Assembly: GCA_029259545.1 (NCBI GenBank)
Contig: JAPHEE010000021.1
Coordinates: forward strand, 1 to 32,904
Reading direction: 5' to 3'
Origin: Candidatus Alkanophaga volatiphilum
GTDB taxonomy: Archaea; Halobacteriota; Syntropharchaeia; Alkanophagales; B39-G2
Length of the DNA stretch: 32,904 nt
Part shown: piece by piece, positions 1 to 10,077 of the stretch
Numbering within the stretch: position 1 is the first letter of the stretch
Layout: each line of letters opens with the position of its first letter
Position numbers and translations under genes: made by a program
The notes under the pieces: generated by a model
Database searches by the model: none
What the model was told of the DNA's origin: nothing
The model's input: only the letters and a program-made list of their open reading frames with translations

Positions 1-140
1 TTCTCTACTATATCCCTAGGTAATACTACCATCGTTGCACCTGTATCAATAACCGCCTCCACTTCTAACGACTTCTCTGGTTCAAACAGGCTTGTGAGTT
101 TTACCTTCTCTACTACCTTCCCCATCCCCGTCCCCTCCAT
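1..140 (-). CDS. Retropepsin-like (clan AA) aspartic protease, copy A, 3' part beyond window edge
   Basis: Reverse translation from ATG at 140: MEGTGMGKVVEKVKLTSLFEPEKSLEVEAVIDTGATMVVLPRDIVE; DTGAT catalytic motif; near-identical to copy B. Confidence 0.7.
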   Translation of the reverse strand, partial: MEGTGMGKVVEKVKLTSLFEPEKSLEVEAVIDTGATMVVLPRDIVE

Positions 141-663
141 TCAACTTGCATAAATACCTTTCAGTTTTGCGTGGCGTGTAGCGTTTTGCGAACATGCGAA
201 TTCGGCTTTGCCGAATTTGGGTGGAGCGAAGCGTAGCCGTATGTCCGCTGTTATGTGGCGTTGCCATGAGAATCTCTGTCATAGGCATATCTGGGGACCT
301 TGGATTGGGTATGACTGTTTTCGTGATGGGGTCGACTATAAGGTCTAAAGCTTCTAAGACTATTTGTCCAACGAGGGGTTCTGAGCCCTCAACTTCACCC
401 AACACATCAAATATTCCATCCCTCCCTTTTAGTTCGAGGATTACTCCTCTGTAAACAGATTTTATTTGAATTTGATTGTTCGCATATCTCACTCTCCTCT
501 CCCCTATCTTCCTCAAACCGAGCTCTTCTATTACATCCTGAGGTAAAACTAACATCGTCGCGCCTGTATCAATAATTGCATCTACTTCCACAGACTTCTC
601 TGGTTCAAACAGGCTTGTGAGTTTTACCTTCTCTACTACCTTCCCCATCCTCATTCTTTCCAT
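82..663 (-). CDS. Retropepsin-like (clan AA) aspartic protease, copy B; C-terminal ~60 aa reads through an intergenic repeat
   Basis: ORF with MGKVVEKVKLTSLFEPEKSVEVDAIIDTGATMLVLPQDVIEELGL; DTGAT motif; conserved domain appears to end near NPRSPDMPMTEIL (~pos 270). Confidence 0.7.
   Translation of the reverse strand: MERMRMGKVVEKVKLTSLFEPEKSVEVDAIIDTGATMLVLPQDVIEELGLRKIGERRVRYANNQIQIKSVYRGVILELKGRDGIFDVLGEVEGSEPLVGQIVLEALDLIVDPITKTVIPNPRSPDMPMTEILMATPHNSGHTATLRSTQIRQSRIRMFAKRYTPRKTERYLCKLNGGDGDGEGSREGKTHKPV
186..249. repeat. Palindrome-containing intergenic repeat, copy 1 (upstream of retropepsin copy A)
   Basis: TTGCGAACATGCGAATTCGGCTTTGCCGAAT...GGAGCGAAGCGTAGCCGTATGTCC, matching 704-758; core hairpin ATTCGGC-TTT-GCCGAAT. 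Confidence 0.8.
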
Positions 664-703
664 TCAATTTGCATAAATGCCTTTCGGTTTGCGTGGCTTA
701 TAT

Positions 704-758
704 TTGCGAACATGCGAATTCGGCTTTGCCGAATGGAGCGAGGCGCAGCCGTATGTCC
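704..758. repeat. Palindrome-containing intergenic repeat, copy 2 (upstream of retropepsin copy B)
   Basis: TTGCGAACATGCGAATTCGGCTTTGCCGAATGGAGCGAGGCGCAGCCGTATGTCC, near identical to 186-249. Confidence 0.8.
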
Positions 759-784
759 ACTCTTATACGCAGCTAACAACTTTC

Positions 785-1200
785 CAAGTTACTTTATTCG
801 TTCTCCAAGTTTTTAGCAGCGTTAATAGCCTTATCTTTTATTATTCCTCCCTCTTCAAAGGCTATCCCACAAACACCTCTGTTTGCTACGATCATCTCAT
901 GTTAAGGAAAGATGCATTAATAGCAGTAATAGCACTTTCTATACCGCATCTTCGACCAACAACAATTGCTCCACCAGTTTTGTTTCTAAGTCGTCCTCTA
1001 ATACACCATGTGCGGTCTATGAAGGCTTTAGTTTGGACGGTACACTGTTGAAATAAACTGGACTGCCCATAACAATAGCATCGGCTTTTAATAATTTTTA
1101 CGATAATATTACACATATCGTCATCAATTACACACTTACCTAACTTTTGACAGGCTCTAGATTTGCATGGCTCTATCCGATAATCTGCAAGTTTTATAAA
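785..1200 (-). pseudogene. Decayed iron-sulfur flavoprotein / NADPH-dependent FMN reductase family protein
   Basis: Frame-shifted pieces on the minus strand: EPCKSRACQKLGKCVIDDDMCNIIVKIIK / ADAIVMGSPVYFNSVPSKLK / KAFIDRTWCIRGRLRNKTGGAIVVGRRCGIESAITAIN / MIVANRGVCGIAFEEGGIIKDKAINAAKNLEN. Confidence 0.7.
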
Positions 1201-1272
1201 TTGTCCGCCAGCTACAGATAATGTGATTTTTAAAAGGTAATCCGTGTGGGACTTCTTTGCCTTTATAGGGAA

Positions 1273-1571
1273 TCAAGGTCTTTTTATCTCTATACTGATC
1301 TTATTTACCCTGCAAATGGTGGTATAGTCAGGCACATCAAAGCTGATAAGCCTGGATAACCCTCTAAATCCCTCAATCCCTCTGTAATCTATGTTCAGCA
1401 GCACATGTAAGCAAAAATAAAGGGAGCTTAGATATCTGAACGGTGCATCAACCTTTTCCTGTTCAACTTCCTTAAATCCTTATCCCACGTTTCGAGGAAA
1501 TCCAGAGATATATACGCTTCTCCTCGGACAACGAGCTTTTCAACATTCTTTCCAGTTCCGCTTATCTTCAT
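1273..1571 (-). pseudogene. N-terminal fragment of an IS5-like DDE transposase, frameshifted
   Basis: Minus-strand pieces MKISGTGKNVEKLVVRGEAYISLDFLETWDKDLRKLNRKR then FRYLSSLYFCLHVLLNIDYRGIEGFRGLSRLISFDVPDYTTICRVNKISIEIKR; W-D-L-N-R and DYRG-EGF-LS-PDYTTI-RRVN pattern typical of these transposases. Confidence 0.6.
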
Positions 1572-1833
1572 ATTTTTACCCCAGCGTTTTCTTTTCATGA
1601 AAAGACAACAAAGCAGATACGCCCAGAAGGCTCACTTTGGCTTTGGGTGTTAAAGGAGCATGCTGTGCCCGTGTGAAAGGGTATGGAGAAGGTGAGCTCA
1701 TTTAGATCGTGGCGAAGAAGGAGGTTCATGGTTGCACGAACGCAGTGTCATCCGAATCCAGATGGGACTCCTTAGATTAGGGAGTGATCGCAGCTGCTCC
1801 CGCCTTTTCGGGGATGGAGTTCGGTGGGCTAAG

Positions 1834-1845
1834 GTATATATATTT
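1834..1845 (+). promoter_or_regulatory. TATA box-like element upstream of alba
   Basis: gTATATATATTT about 150 nt upstream of the alba start codon. Confidence 0.5.
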
Positions 1846-1922
1846 GCGACGAGATCATTATTGTAGGGTGCGGAACGGGCTGAAGTGATGCTCTAGACAT
1901 CAAAGAACATGAGAGCCGATGA

Positions 1923-1952
1923 CCCACGAAGTGGCTTTGCCATTTCGGTGGG
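1923..1952 (+). other. Strong hairpin in the alba leader
   Basis: CCCAC-GAAGTGGC-TTT-GCCATTTC-G-GTGGG; about 13 bp stem with one bulged G and a G-U pair. Confidence 0.6.
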
Positions 1953-1991
1953 AAGGACGTCCGAAGGTAGAAACAAAGGGGGTGTGCGGGA

Positions 1992-2270
1992 ATGGCTGAA
2001 GAGGGAGAAAATGTCGTCTATGTTGGTAATAAACCCGTATTGAGTTACGTGCTAGCGGTGATCACGCAGTTCAACAACGGCAGCGAGGAAGTGGTACTAA
2101 AAGCTAGGGGAAGAGCGATTTCGAGAGCTGTAGACGTTGCAGAGGTCGTGCGTAACAAGTTCTTGCCGAACGTCACAGTTGCGGGCATAAAGACCGGCGT
2201 GGAAACCGTAGAAAGTCCTGATGGTAGAATGCGCAACGTCTCCACCATAGAGATACGGCTAAAGCTGTAA
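1992..2270 (+). CDS. albA: DNA/RNA-binding protein Alba
   Basis: [21 protein letters not shown]...[26 protein letters not shown]; Alba family signature. Confidence 0.95.
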   Translation: MAEEGENVVYVGNKPVLSYVLAVITQFNNGSEEVVLKARGRAISRAVDVAEVVRNKFLPNVTVAGIKTGVETVESPDGRMRNVSTIEIRLKL

Positions 2271-2282
2271 AGGCTCTGCAAG

Positions 2283-3071
2283 CTAGGTCGGCTTCAGCCC
2301 TCTTAGAACCTTATCCCTTATCTCTTTTGCACTTTCCACGCACATTTTCACCGCATCTTTGGTTTTTTCCGGAGATAGTCCTCCGATGCCGCCTTTCTGC
2401 ATTGCAGAAATCGAGCCGTCGGCATTTGAAATCACAGTAAGCCTGCAGGATGCTGCGCTCTCCTCGTACAAATTCGGATCTATCAATATTTCGCCTGCAA
2501 TGTCCACCGCAGTCACTGAAACCGGCGAATCTCGCACGGGAAGCGGCTCGTCATCCCCCAAGCCATATCTTTCACACGGTATCTTTGCGGTCATGAGGGA
2601 GGCAATGGCACCGAGCGCCGACGCATCCATAAGGTTTCCATCATGATTTAGTACATGCACGTCTATGAAGATTATCCAGACCTTCTCGCCTTCCTCTATA
2701 CAAAGTTTTTCTAAATCTATCGCTCCTGACTCCCTGATACCACGATCCACTACTCTTGCGAGCTCGATGCCATTCTCATCCGGCGGCCCGGGTTCAAACG
2801 TCGGCGAGGCTAGTGGTACGAGTTCTGCATTCGTTATCATCACTCCTTTGTCGGGCGTATCCGGGTACGGCTCGCCGGGCTGCAGCTTCACCCCAACTAA
2901 CACTTCTGTCTGCCCCAATTCAACCCAAGCCGAACCTTCAGCCTTGGATATGACGTTAGTCTTCACTCGTAGTTCCCTGAAGTCTTTAAAGGCTCTGCCA
3001 TCTATTCTCCTGCCCTTCCTGACCAGGTTAAAGAGGTAATCTTTCCTTATCTCGTCTAAAACCTCGCTCAT
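2283..3071 (-). CDS. rrp42: Archaeal exosome complex subunit Rrp42
   Basis: RNase PH fold protein ([43 protein letters not shown]), adjacent to rrp41. Confidence 0.95.
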   Translation of the reverse strand: MSEVLDEIRKDYLFNLVRKGRRIDGRAFKDFRELRVKTNVISKAEGSAWVELGQTEVLVGVKLQPGEPYPDTPDKGVMITNAELVPLASPTFEPGPPDENGIELARVVDRGIRESGAIDLEKLCIEEGEKVWIIFIDVHVLNHDGNLMDASALGAIASLMTAKIPCERYGLGDDEPLPVRDSPVSVTAVDIAGEILIDPNLYEESAASCRLTVISNADGSISAMQKGGIGGLSPEKTKDAVKMCVESAKEIRDKVLRGLKPT

Positions 3072-3802
3072 GGTATCTCCTCTGTTCTACTTTCACTATA
3101 TTTCTCTATCAGAGCTTTACGCTGCAGCTCGTAAATGCGGCGGCAACCGGCAACTGCGAGGTCTAAAGCTTTCTCAAACTCCTCCATCGTAACACGTCCG
3201 TCCATCTGTAGCAGCGTTATAGTGTTCGTCCGCGTGACCATCGCAACAGGCATGTCCATCTCTCCATGCTGGTCTTCTTCACTTGTCAGGTCGAGGACGA
3301 TCTGCCCGTCGATCTTGCCGACCGCCACGGCGGAGACGAGCCCTTTCATCGGAATGCCGGCGTCAGCTAGGGCGACGGACGCCGCGTTTATGCCGGCGGT
3401 CCGCGTGCCAGCGTCCGATTCCAAAACTTCCACGAAAATGTCGATCGCCGCCCTCGGATAATACTCCGTGATGATCACCGGTTCGAGTGCCTCTCGGCTC
3501 ACCTTTGAGATCTCGACGCTCCGCCTGTCGGGACCGGGGCGTCGGCGCTCCTCGACGGAGAACGGCGCCATGTTGTAGCGGAAGCGCACGACCGCCCTCC
3601 TCGCATCCTGCGCGTGCCGGGGGTGCAGCTCCCTCGGACCGTAAACCGCTGCTATCACCTTGTTCTTCCCGAGCTCGAAGTAGCAGGAGCCATCCGCTCG
3701 CTTCAACACGCCAACTTCTATCTTTATAGGGCGCAGCTCATCGGGAAGCCGCCCGTCGAGCCGCCGCCCGTCCTCCCTAATGAGCTTTATTTCTGACGAC
3801 AT
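3068..3802 (-). CDS. rrp41: Archaeal exosome complex catalytic subunit Rrp41
   Basis: [58 protein letters not shown]. Confidence 0.95.
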   Translation of the reverse strand: MSSEIKLIREDGRRLDGRLPDELRPIKIEVGVLKRADGSCYFELGKNKVIAAVYGPRELHPRHAQDARRAVVRFRYNMAPFSVEERRRPGPDRRSVEISKVSREALEPVIITEYYPRAAIDIFVEVLESDAGTRTAGINAASVALADAGIPMKGLVSAVAVGKIDGQIVLDLTSEEDQHGEMDMPVAMVTRTNTITLLQMDGRVTMEEFEKALDLAVAGCRRIYELQRKALIEKYSESRTEEIP

Positions 3803-4496
3803 TCTTACCTCCTCTCGCAGCTCGTAAATACTGCGTGACCCTATCAGTCAGTCCCGAAGTGTGTGCCTTCTCTGCTATTTTCATGATGATCTCAGCAACA
3901 AGGTCCACGTTCCGCTCGTTTCCTCTTATCCAGATCCTCCCGTTCTTCGCCACGAATATGAAGCAGCGCCCCTCCTCCTTCAGTATTTTTATCATCGAGC
4001 CATTCCTGCCTATGATCCTTGGAATTTTCGTGTGCGGGACCTCAATGAGGCGTCCGCCGTGGAGCGGCGGGCGGAACTCCTCCACGAGCTTGAGTTCGAC
4101 CCGCATCATTGGGTCCACGTTCACAACCTTCACGATCGCAAGGTCGTCGATTCGCAAAAATCTATCCATCGTCCCGTATTCGACCTTCGCCGGGAATTCC
4201 GAGACGTGCAGCAGCCCCTTGTACGGCGACGCTATATCGAAGACCCAATAAGGGTACATAATGTCCTCGACCCTCCCGATGACCACGTCGCCCCTCTTCG
4301 GTATGTACCTGCCTGAAAGCGGGACTACCCTTATCTCGTCTTTGTCGTCCAAAATGCCATACCTCAACGCATATACTTTCCCGTTTTCAACATAGGTCCC
4401 TTCTCCTGCCCTTCTTATGTCCGTAGAAAGAAAATCCCCCGGAACCACTATCTTATACATTACAACCCACCTCAGCCTCACCATAGCAAAGATCAC
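3777..4496 (-). CDS. rrp4: Exosome RNA-binding protein Rrp4 (S1/KH); true start may be internal ([11 protein letters not shown])
   Basis: [10 protein letters not shown]...[17 protein letters not shown]...[15 protein letters not shown]...[13 protein letters not shown]. Confidence 0.93.
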   Translation of the reverse strand: MIFAMVRLRWVVMYKIVVPGDFLSTDIRRAGEGTYVENGKVYALRYGILDDKDEIRVVPLSGRYIPKRGDVVIGRVEDIMYPYWVFDIASPYKGLLHVSEFPAKVEYGTMDRFLRIDDLAIVKVVNVDPMMRVELKLVEEFRPPLHGGRLIEVPHTKIPRIIGRNGSMIKILKEEGRCFIFVAKNGRIWIRGNERNVDLVAEIIMKIAEKAHTSGLTDRVTQYLRAARGGKNVVRNKAH

Positions 4497-5185
4497 TTCA
4501 AAATTCTCGTCTCAGCCTCCCCATGCGTTATTTTGCCCAGAAATTCAAAAAACTCGTCCTTTATGCCAGCTGGAACCTTGAAGATGGCAATATAGGAACC
4601 ATCTGGCTGCCATTCTTCTCTGACAACGGTGTAGCGTCGTTGCAGCTCATATACCCTGCCCGTGTAGGTGCTCGGTATTTTCACCGCTATCTCGCTTTCT
4701 TCGATCCTTATTGGCAGTATTGGGCGTATTGCCTTTATCGTTTCGCTTACCAGCTCCTCGACGCTCTTCGTGGGATCTATATGCACCTTAGCTTCCTTCA
4801 TCGCAAGCTCGATGCGGAGCGGCGGGTGCGGCGTGCCCGTTCGGGGGTCTATCGCATTACGGGCGATGGCGTCTATCACGAGTCGTCTCTTCTCCTCGAC
4901 CATCTTGCGCCGCTGCTCCGTCGTTAGTTGAATCTCGCCCTCTCTGATTATCCGCTTCGCAACCTCGAAGACGTCGGCAGTTGCGAACGTTCTCAGTATG
5001 TCCTCTTCAGAAGCTCTTGCTCCCTTAGAAGCATCTTCAAAGATCTCTTCGACAGCAAGCACGTCGTTCATATCGACTTCTTTCCCTTCCCTGATAAGAT
5101 ACGCTTTTTCAGGATCAACAAGGACTTCAAAAGTCTTCTTCCTGAGCTTGAGCCTCGCTACTACCGCCTTATCTAAGCTGACCAT
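4493..5185 (-). CDS. Ribosome assembly factor SBDS
   Basis: [34 protein letters not shown]...[45 protein letters not shown]. Confidence 0.95.
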   Translation of the reverse strand: MVSLDKAVVARLKLRKKTFEVLVDPEKAYLIREGKEVDMNDVLAVEEIFEDASKGARASEEDILRTFATADVFEVAKRIIREGEIQLTTEQRRKMVEEKRRLVIDAIARNAIDPRTGTPHPPLRIELAMKEAKVHIDPTKSVEELVSETIKAIRPILPIRIEESEIAVKIPSTYTGRVYELQRRYTVVREEWQPDGSYIAIFKVPAGIKDEFFEFLGKITHGEAETRILK

Positions 5186-5187
5186 AG

Positions 5188-5913
5188 CTACGCGTGGCTG
5201 CTTAAGGTCTTTTCTATATATCTCTTCATCTCCTCAGCCTCTAGCATCCGGAATTTCCCCTTCTCCGTCTCAACGACGCCGATGTCTATGGTGGAGACAT
5301 CCATCCTGCCTTCGGTGACCCTGTAGAGCGCCTCAAGCCCGAGCAAAATGACGTCTTCGAGCGTCATGTTTTCGTCATATTTCTCTTCGAAAATTTCGAT
5401 GACCGTGTTGCGACCTGAGCCGATAGCCGTCGCCTTGTATTCGAGGAGCGCACCACTCGGGTCTGTTTCGAAAAGGTAGTTCTTGCCGTTGTAAACGCCT
5501 GCGATTAAAAGAGCAGTGCCAAAGGGTCTAACACCACCGAATTGCGTGTAGGTTTGTTTGAAGTCACAAATACGCTTCGCGAGGGTCTCAACACTTATCG
5601 GCTCATCGTAAACGATCCTGTTTATCTGCGCTTCGACTCTGCCTCTGTCTATGAGCACACGGGCGTCGGCGACGAGCCCTGACGTTGCTGCTCCTATGTG
5701 ATCGTCGATTTTGAAGATCTTCTCTATTGAAGATGCTTCGAGCAACCTTGAAGTTACTCTCTTGTCTACGAGGAGGGCGACGCCGTCCTTTGCTTTTATG
5801 CCAATAGCGGTCGTACCTCGCTTTACCGCCTCCCTTGCGTACTCCACCTGAAAAAGTCTCCCATCCGGGCTAAAAACGGTGATAGCCCTATCGTAGCCAA
5901 TTTGTGGCATCAT
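5188..5913 (-). CDS. psmA: Proteasome alpha subunit
   Basis: [42 protein letters not shown]. Confidence 0.96.
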   Translation of the reverse strand: MMPQIGYDRAITVFSPDGRLFQVEYAREAVKRGTTAIGIKAKDGVALLVDKRVTSRLLEASSIEKIFKIDDHIGAATSGLVADARVLIDRGRVEAQINRIVYDEPISVETLAKRICDFKQTYTQFGGVRPFGTALLIAGVYNGKNYLFETDPSGALLEYKATAIGSGRNTVIEIFEEKYDENMTLEDVILLGLEALYRVTEGRMDVSTIDIGVVETEKGKFRMLEAEEMKRYIEKTLSSHA

Positions 5914-5937
5914 ATGGCATCTACGTCTCCTAATAAA

Positions 5938-6009
5938 TGGACTCGAGGGGGTTCGAACCCCTGGCCTCCGCCTCGCGAAGGCGGCGCTCTACCTCTGAGC
6001 TACGAGCCC
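5938..6009 (-). tRNA. tRNA-Ala (anticodon CGC)
   Basis: Reverse complement folds as GGGCTCG TA GCTC AGAGGTA GAGC G CCGCC TTCGCGA GGCGG AGGCC AGGGG TTCGAAC CCCCT CGAGTCC A (72 nt). Confidence 0.93.
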
Positions 6010-6111
6010 ACGCTTTTGTGCTCGATGGGAATATCGAGCGGAAGGGTATAAAAGCTTGACGGTGATATATCAGAGCGTTACTCCTGAGTAGCAAGTTGCT
6101 ATCGAGAGGAG

Positions 6112-7500
6112 GTGAGAAGGGCGAATACCCTTTCGCCCGCCGCTATGGACAGAAAAGATGCCGTCCAAAGGATTTTCAAGGCTATGTTCGCCCTTGAGGA
6201 GGCGAGGCAGATCCTAAGGGAGACCGTAGCCGAGGAGCTTGACGACGAACTTAGAGGGAAGCTCGAGGAAATTTTCGACGGCGTTTGCGAGATTTTAAAA
6301 GGCGTCAGAAGGGAACATCTGAAATACGTCGTCGACAGAATAGAACTAAGGACGAGGGAAGAAGAGTTTATAAATATAGATCCCATACAGGCTGGCGGAC
6401 GGCTCACGCCCGAAGCCCGTAAGGTTTTGATCGCCTACGGCGATGGTTATTCCATCTGCGATTATTGTTTGGCGCCGCACCGCCTAGACTACATAAAAAG
6501 GCCGCCGGTCGCCGAGTTTCTCGAGGAGCTTGCGGAGTTTTTGAACATGGACGTCGTTCGTGTCGTTCGTGGTGCGAGGGACGGCTTCAGGATTGTGACA
6601 AACGCCCTTTTGGAAAAAGGTGATGTCGTGCTTGTTTCGGCGCTCGCACATTATTCGCTGTGCTTAGCTATCGAGGCGGCGGGCGGCGTTTGGCGTGAGG
6701 TACCGCTCACCGACGGGAAGATCACGGGCGAGGCGGTCGCCTCGAAGATCGAGGAGGTTAAGAAAGAAACAGGACGCCTGCCGAAGCTCGTTGCGATCGA
6801 GCACTTCGATTATGTCTTCGGGAACGAGCACGACGTTAAGGGCGTCGCTAAGGTCTGCCGGGAGTACGGGATTCCCTTCCTCTACAACGGCGCGTACTCG
6901 GTGGGCGTGATGCCGGTGGACGGCAAAGACATCGGGGCGGACTTCGTCGTCGGCTCCGGGCACAAGAGCATGGCGGCGCCGGCGCCGACCGGCGTCTTGG
7001 CGACGACTGAAGAGTGGGCGTCCGTAATTTTTAAAACGGCGGAGGGGAGAGGCGATGTCACCGGTCGGGGTTTTGGGGCGAAGGAGTCGTACCTTTTGGG
7101 GTGCACGGTCATGGGCGCGCCGCTCGTCGCGATGATGGCGTCGTTCCCGCACGTCAGAGAACGCGTCAAAAAATGGAACGAGGAAGTACAGAAATCTAAC
7201 TTCTTCGTTTCCGAACTTTTGAAGATCGAGGGGACGGAAGTTTTGAGCGAGCTGCCGAGGCGGCACACGCTTTCAGCATTCAACACCGAACGATCGTTCG
7301 ATGTCGTTGCGAGAACGCACAAGCGGAGGGGCTTTTTCCTGCACGACGAGCTGCGGCGCCGCAAAATCACAGGGCTGACGCCTGGGATGACCAAGGAGTT
7401 AAAGCTGAACGTCTACGGACTCACGTGGGAGCAGGTGAAGTACGTGGCGGAGGCGTTCAAGGAAATCGCAGAGCGGTACGGGCTGAGCGTTTCAGATTGA
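6112..7500 (+). CDS. pscS: O-phospho-L-seryl-tRNA:Cys-tRNA synthase (SepCysS); start probably near MDRKDAVQ
   Basis: INIDPIQAGGRLTPEARKVLIAYGDGYSICDYC...PPVAEFLEELAEFLNMDVVRVVRGARDGFRI; PLP-binding region SGHKSMAAPAPTGVLA. Confidence 0.9.
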   Translation: MRRANTLSPAAMDRKDAVQRIFKAMFALEEARQILRETVAEELDDELRGKLEEIFDGVCEILKGVRREHLKYVVDRIELRTREEEFINIDPIQAGGRLTPEARKVLIAYGDGYSICDYCLAPHRLDYIKRPPVAEFLEELAEFLNMDVVRVVRGARDGFRIVTNALLEKGDVVLVSALAHYSLCLAIEAAGGVWREVPLTDGKITGEAVASKIEEVKKETGRLPKLVAIEHFDYVFGNEHDVKGVAKVCREYGIPFLYNGAYSVGVMPVDGKDIGADFVVGSGHKSMAAPAPTGVLATTEEWASVIFKTAEGRGDVTGRGFGAKESYLLGCTVMGAPLVAMMASFPHVRERVKKWNEEVQKSNFFVSELLKIEGTEVLSELPRRHTLSAFNTERSFDVVARTHKRRGFFLHDELRRRKITGLTPGMTKELKLNVYGLTWEQVKYVAEAFKEIAERYGLSVSD

Positions 7501-7648
7501 ACGGCGGATTCCGTGCGCGCCTACACCGAAGCCATATTGTTGCGGCGGGCGTGTCCCAGCCCGACGAAGAGCGTGCCATGCCACGTGACGCCCTGCGAAG
7601 GCGGACAACAGTTTACAAAAGGAAGACCTACATTTTAGGGGTGGTCTG

Positions 7649-8545
7649 ATGATCGAGGACACGTTTTGTGAAGCTTTTGACGGGCTTTTCGTGCGGCTGT
7701 GCGTGACCGCCGACGACGAGGAGCTTCTGAGGAGGGCGGCGTTCGGCGCGACGGCGCTGCCATGCACCGTTTTCGGCGAGTCCGAGGGAGGCGTTGAGTG
7801 CTTTCTGAGCGAGTCCGAGACGCCTGATGGGCGTAAGGGTGCTATTATCCAGATATGGACAAGTTACGACCCGAAGGACGTGCGGAGCTCCGTAGCTAAG
7901 TTGGAGTTCGAGCTTTCGAAGCGGGTGCGGCAGGGCATCTTGGTGGTGCCGACGACTGCGGTCTTTGATGCTCCGTTCGAGGGCGTGGAAGCGAAGGGGA
8001 AAATAGACACGATGCGACGCATCGGGCACTGCGGCGACGGCTACGAGACCATTGAGGAGCGACACGGACGTGAGGTCATCGTCGTCCCGATAATGATGGG
8101 CGAGTTCGTCATTGAGAGGCAGCTGAGTTATGGCGTCGGCGTGATGGGTGGGAACGTATGGTTCTTCTGCGATTCCATGCGTTCGGCTTTGGAGGCAGGA
8201 AGGCGTGCGGTCGCCGCCGTCGGCGGCGTTAAAGGCGCAGTAACTCCGTTCGATATCTGCTCCGCTGGCTCGAAGCCCGAAACGAAGTTCCCCGAAATCG
8301 GACCGACGACGAATCACCCGTTCTGCCCGACGCTCCGCAACCGCATCCCCGACTCCAAAGTGCCGGAGGGCGTTGCATCAATCCCGGAAATCGTGATAAA
8401 CGGCGTCTCGTTAGATGTCGTCAAGGAGGCAATGCGAGCTGCGATCAAGAGCGTCGAGGGCATGTCGGGCGTTCTCAAAATATCAGCGGGCAACTATGGC
8501 GGAAAGCTTGGGAAGCATAAGATTTACTTGAAGGAGCTTATTTGA
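7649..8545 (+). CDS. ftr: Formylmethanofuran:tetrahydromethanopterin formyltransferase
   Basis: [52 protein letters not shown]...[17 protein letters not shown]. Confidence 0.95.
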   Translation: MIEDTFCEAFDGLFVRLCVTADDEELLRRAAFGATALPCTVFGESEGGVECFLSESETPDGRKGAIIQIWTSYDPKDVRSSVAKLEFELSKRVRQGILVVPTTAVFDAPFEGVEAKGKIDTMRRIGHCGDGYETIEERHGREVIVVPIMMGEFVIERQLSYGVGVMGGNVWFFCDSMRSALEAGRRAVAAVGGVKGAVTPFDICSAGSKPETKFPEIGPTTNHPFCPTLRNRIPDSKVPEGVASIPEIVINGVSLDVVKEAMRAAIKSVEGMSGVLKISAGNYGGKLGKHKIYLKELI

Positions 8546-8571
8546 TGTGAGGCAAGAAACGGTACTACAAA

Positions 8572-9105
8572 ATGTTCGAAGTCGAAGTCAAAGCCAGAAT
8601 AGGCGAGGAGACGAGGAGGCTTGTCAGGGCACGTTGCAGGTTTTTGAGGGAGGAGCGGCACGTCGATATTTATTTTGATGCGCCGCACCGGCGGCTTGCG
8701 GATAGTGGGGAGGTTCTGCGGCTTCGCCAGATTGATGGGCGAGCGGTGTTGACTTATAAAAAGAAGAGGGTGAACGCTGACGTGCGAGTACGTGAAGAGA
8801 TCGAAGTCCATGTGGGGAATGGCGATGCCACCGCTGAAATCCTGAAAAGGCTGGGATTCAGAGTGTTGGCTGAAATAAGGAAGCGGCGGGAGATCTTTGA
8901 GCTTGGCGACTGTCAGATCTCACTCGACGACGTTGAAGGTCTCGGCGAATTCTTAGAGGTGGAACTGAAGTCCGAAAATGTTTCAGATGCCAAAAGCCGA
9001 ATACTTGCACTTCTAAGAGAACTCGGCATTAGTGACGACGCTGTGGAAAAACGCCCCTACATCCAACTTTATTTGGAAAAGTTCCCCAATGCTGATCGCT
9101 CGTAA
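8572..9105 (+). CDS. CYTH-domain protein (class IV adenylate cyclase / CyaB-like)
   Basis: MFEVEVKARI...HVDIYFDAPHRRLADSGEVLRLRQIDGRAVLTYKKKR...REEIEVHV. Confidence 0.88.
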   Translation: MFEVEVKARIGEETRRLVRARCRFLREERHVDIYFDAPHRRLADSGEVLRLRQIDGRAVLTYKKKRVNADVRVREEIEVHVGNGDATAEILKRLGFRVLAEIRKRREIFELGDCQISLDDVEGLGEFLEVELKSENVSDAKSRILALLRELGISDDAVEKRPYIQLYLEKFPNADRS

Positions 9106-9113
9106 GTCGCAAG

Positions 9114-9701
9114 CTAATGCCGTAAATCGGACTTGTTCAACGCTTCAAGCCTGTGTGACCAGTCCAACCTACCTGGTTTATACTTTTTTCGCACTTCGTC
9201 CAACTTCCCGCTTTTAACTGCTTCAACAATTTCCCTGATGCAAGCTGCCACCTCCTCTACGCTTTTTCTGCTAGTGTCCACTTCGAAGACACGGTCGTCG
9301 CCACAAGCTTCCAAGGCTTCGACGAGAATAACGTCCAAGGCTTCAGCTTCAGCGTTCTCTCTAATTTTCCTTTCAGGGAAGCCCTCATTTCTGAGGCGCT
9401 CCACGAGCACGAGAGGGTCCGCCCTCAGAACAATGACGTAATCGGGAGCAACCAAGTGCGCAAGATGACTTTCTAGGAGCACATCCTCATTCATCGCCTC
9501 GACGAAATTACGCAGCTTATTCAGATCTGCAATGTAGCAGCCACGCTCCTCGTCGAAACCCTCGTAAAGCCGCTGCTCCTCCACTACTCTGTTAAGCTCG
9601 ACGAGTTTCAGCCTTAGAGTATCGCCATAGGTTCGCACGAATGCTCTGCATGCGCTGGTCTTCCCAGTACCCGGCGTCCCCGTCACTGCGATCTTCATCA
9701 C
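9114..9701 (-). CDS. Adenylate kinase family protein (Fap7/AK6-like)
   Basis: MKIAVTGTPGTGKTSACRAF Walker A; DYVIVLRADPLVLVERLRNEGFPERKIRENAEAEALDVILVEA. Confidence 0.9.
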   Translation of the reverse strand: MMKIAVTGTPGTGKTSACRAFVRTYGDTLRLKLVELNRVVEEQRLYEGFDEERGCYIADLNKLRNFVEAMNEDVLLESHLAHLVAPDYVIVLRADPLVLVERLRNEGFPERKIRENAEAEALDVILVEALEACGDDRVFEVDTSRKSVEEVAACIREIVEAVKSGKLDEVRKKYKPGRLDWSHRLEALNKSDLRH

Positions 9702-10077
9702 TACTTCTAATAGACATGTAAGAAGTAAAACTGCCCTGCCGTAGCTGGAACTTGCTCATGGCGTATATTTCGCTGAAACCGCAGAAAGCATTGAAATTGC
9801 AAGTCTGAGCGTCGAGAAGCAATCTCATATCGTCCCTCCGTTTAATAAGTCCTTTATACGGTGCTTTCATTCAATCCCGAACCGGATCGAGGGAATGAAA
9901 GAAGAGAAAAAGCCATTGCAATCAGTGAATGTATTGGCATTGACCCGATGAGAAATTCGATACAAAGCTGATCGCGCAGAGTGCTTGATTTCCACTCAAA
10001 AGCGTTGTGGAGGGCGAAATAGAGAAGTTAAAGAAGTGACTCGAGCTTTCGGTGATGCAAAAGTTGGAAGGGGGTTA

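Noticed and set aside
186-758. CRISPR array or integron from the repeated palindrome
   Set aside because: Only two copies separated by a full gene; explained by duplication of a gene-plus-upstream unit.
1640-1980. RNase P RNA or SRP RNA in the alba upstream region
   Set aside because: Hallmark conserved motifs of either RNA not found.
6664-7266. 200-aa ORF antisense to SepCysS (and other long antisense ORFs, e.g. 7628-8317, 12507-13067, 18871-19542, 19945-20463, 26106-27314)
   Set aside because: High-GC coding strand produces long shadow ORFs; low-complexity Arg/His/Asp-rich composition, no recognisable domains.
9592-9870. 92-aa minus ORF upstream of the Fap7-like kinase
   Set aside because: Overlaps the kinase start, no recognisable domain.
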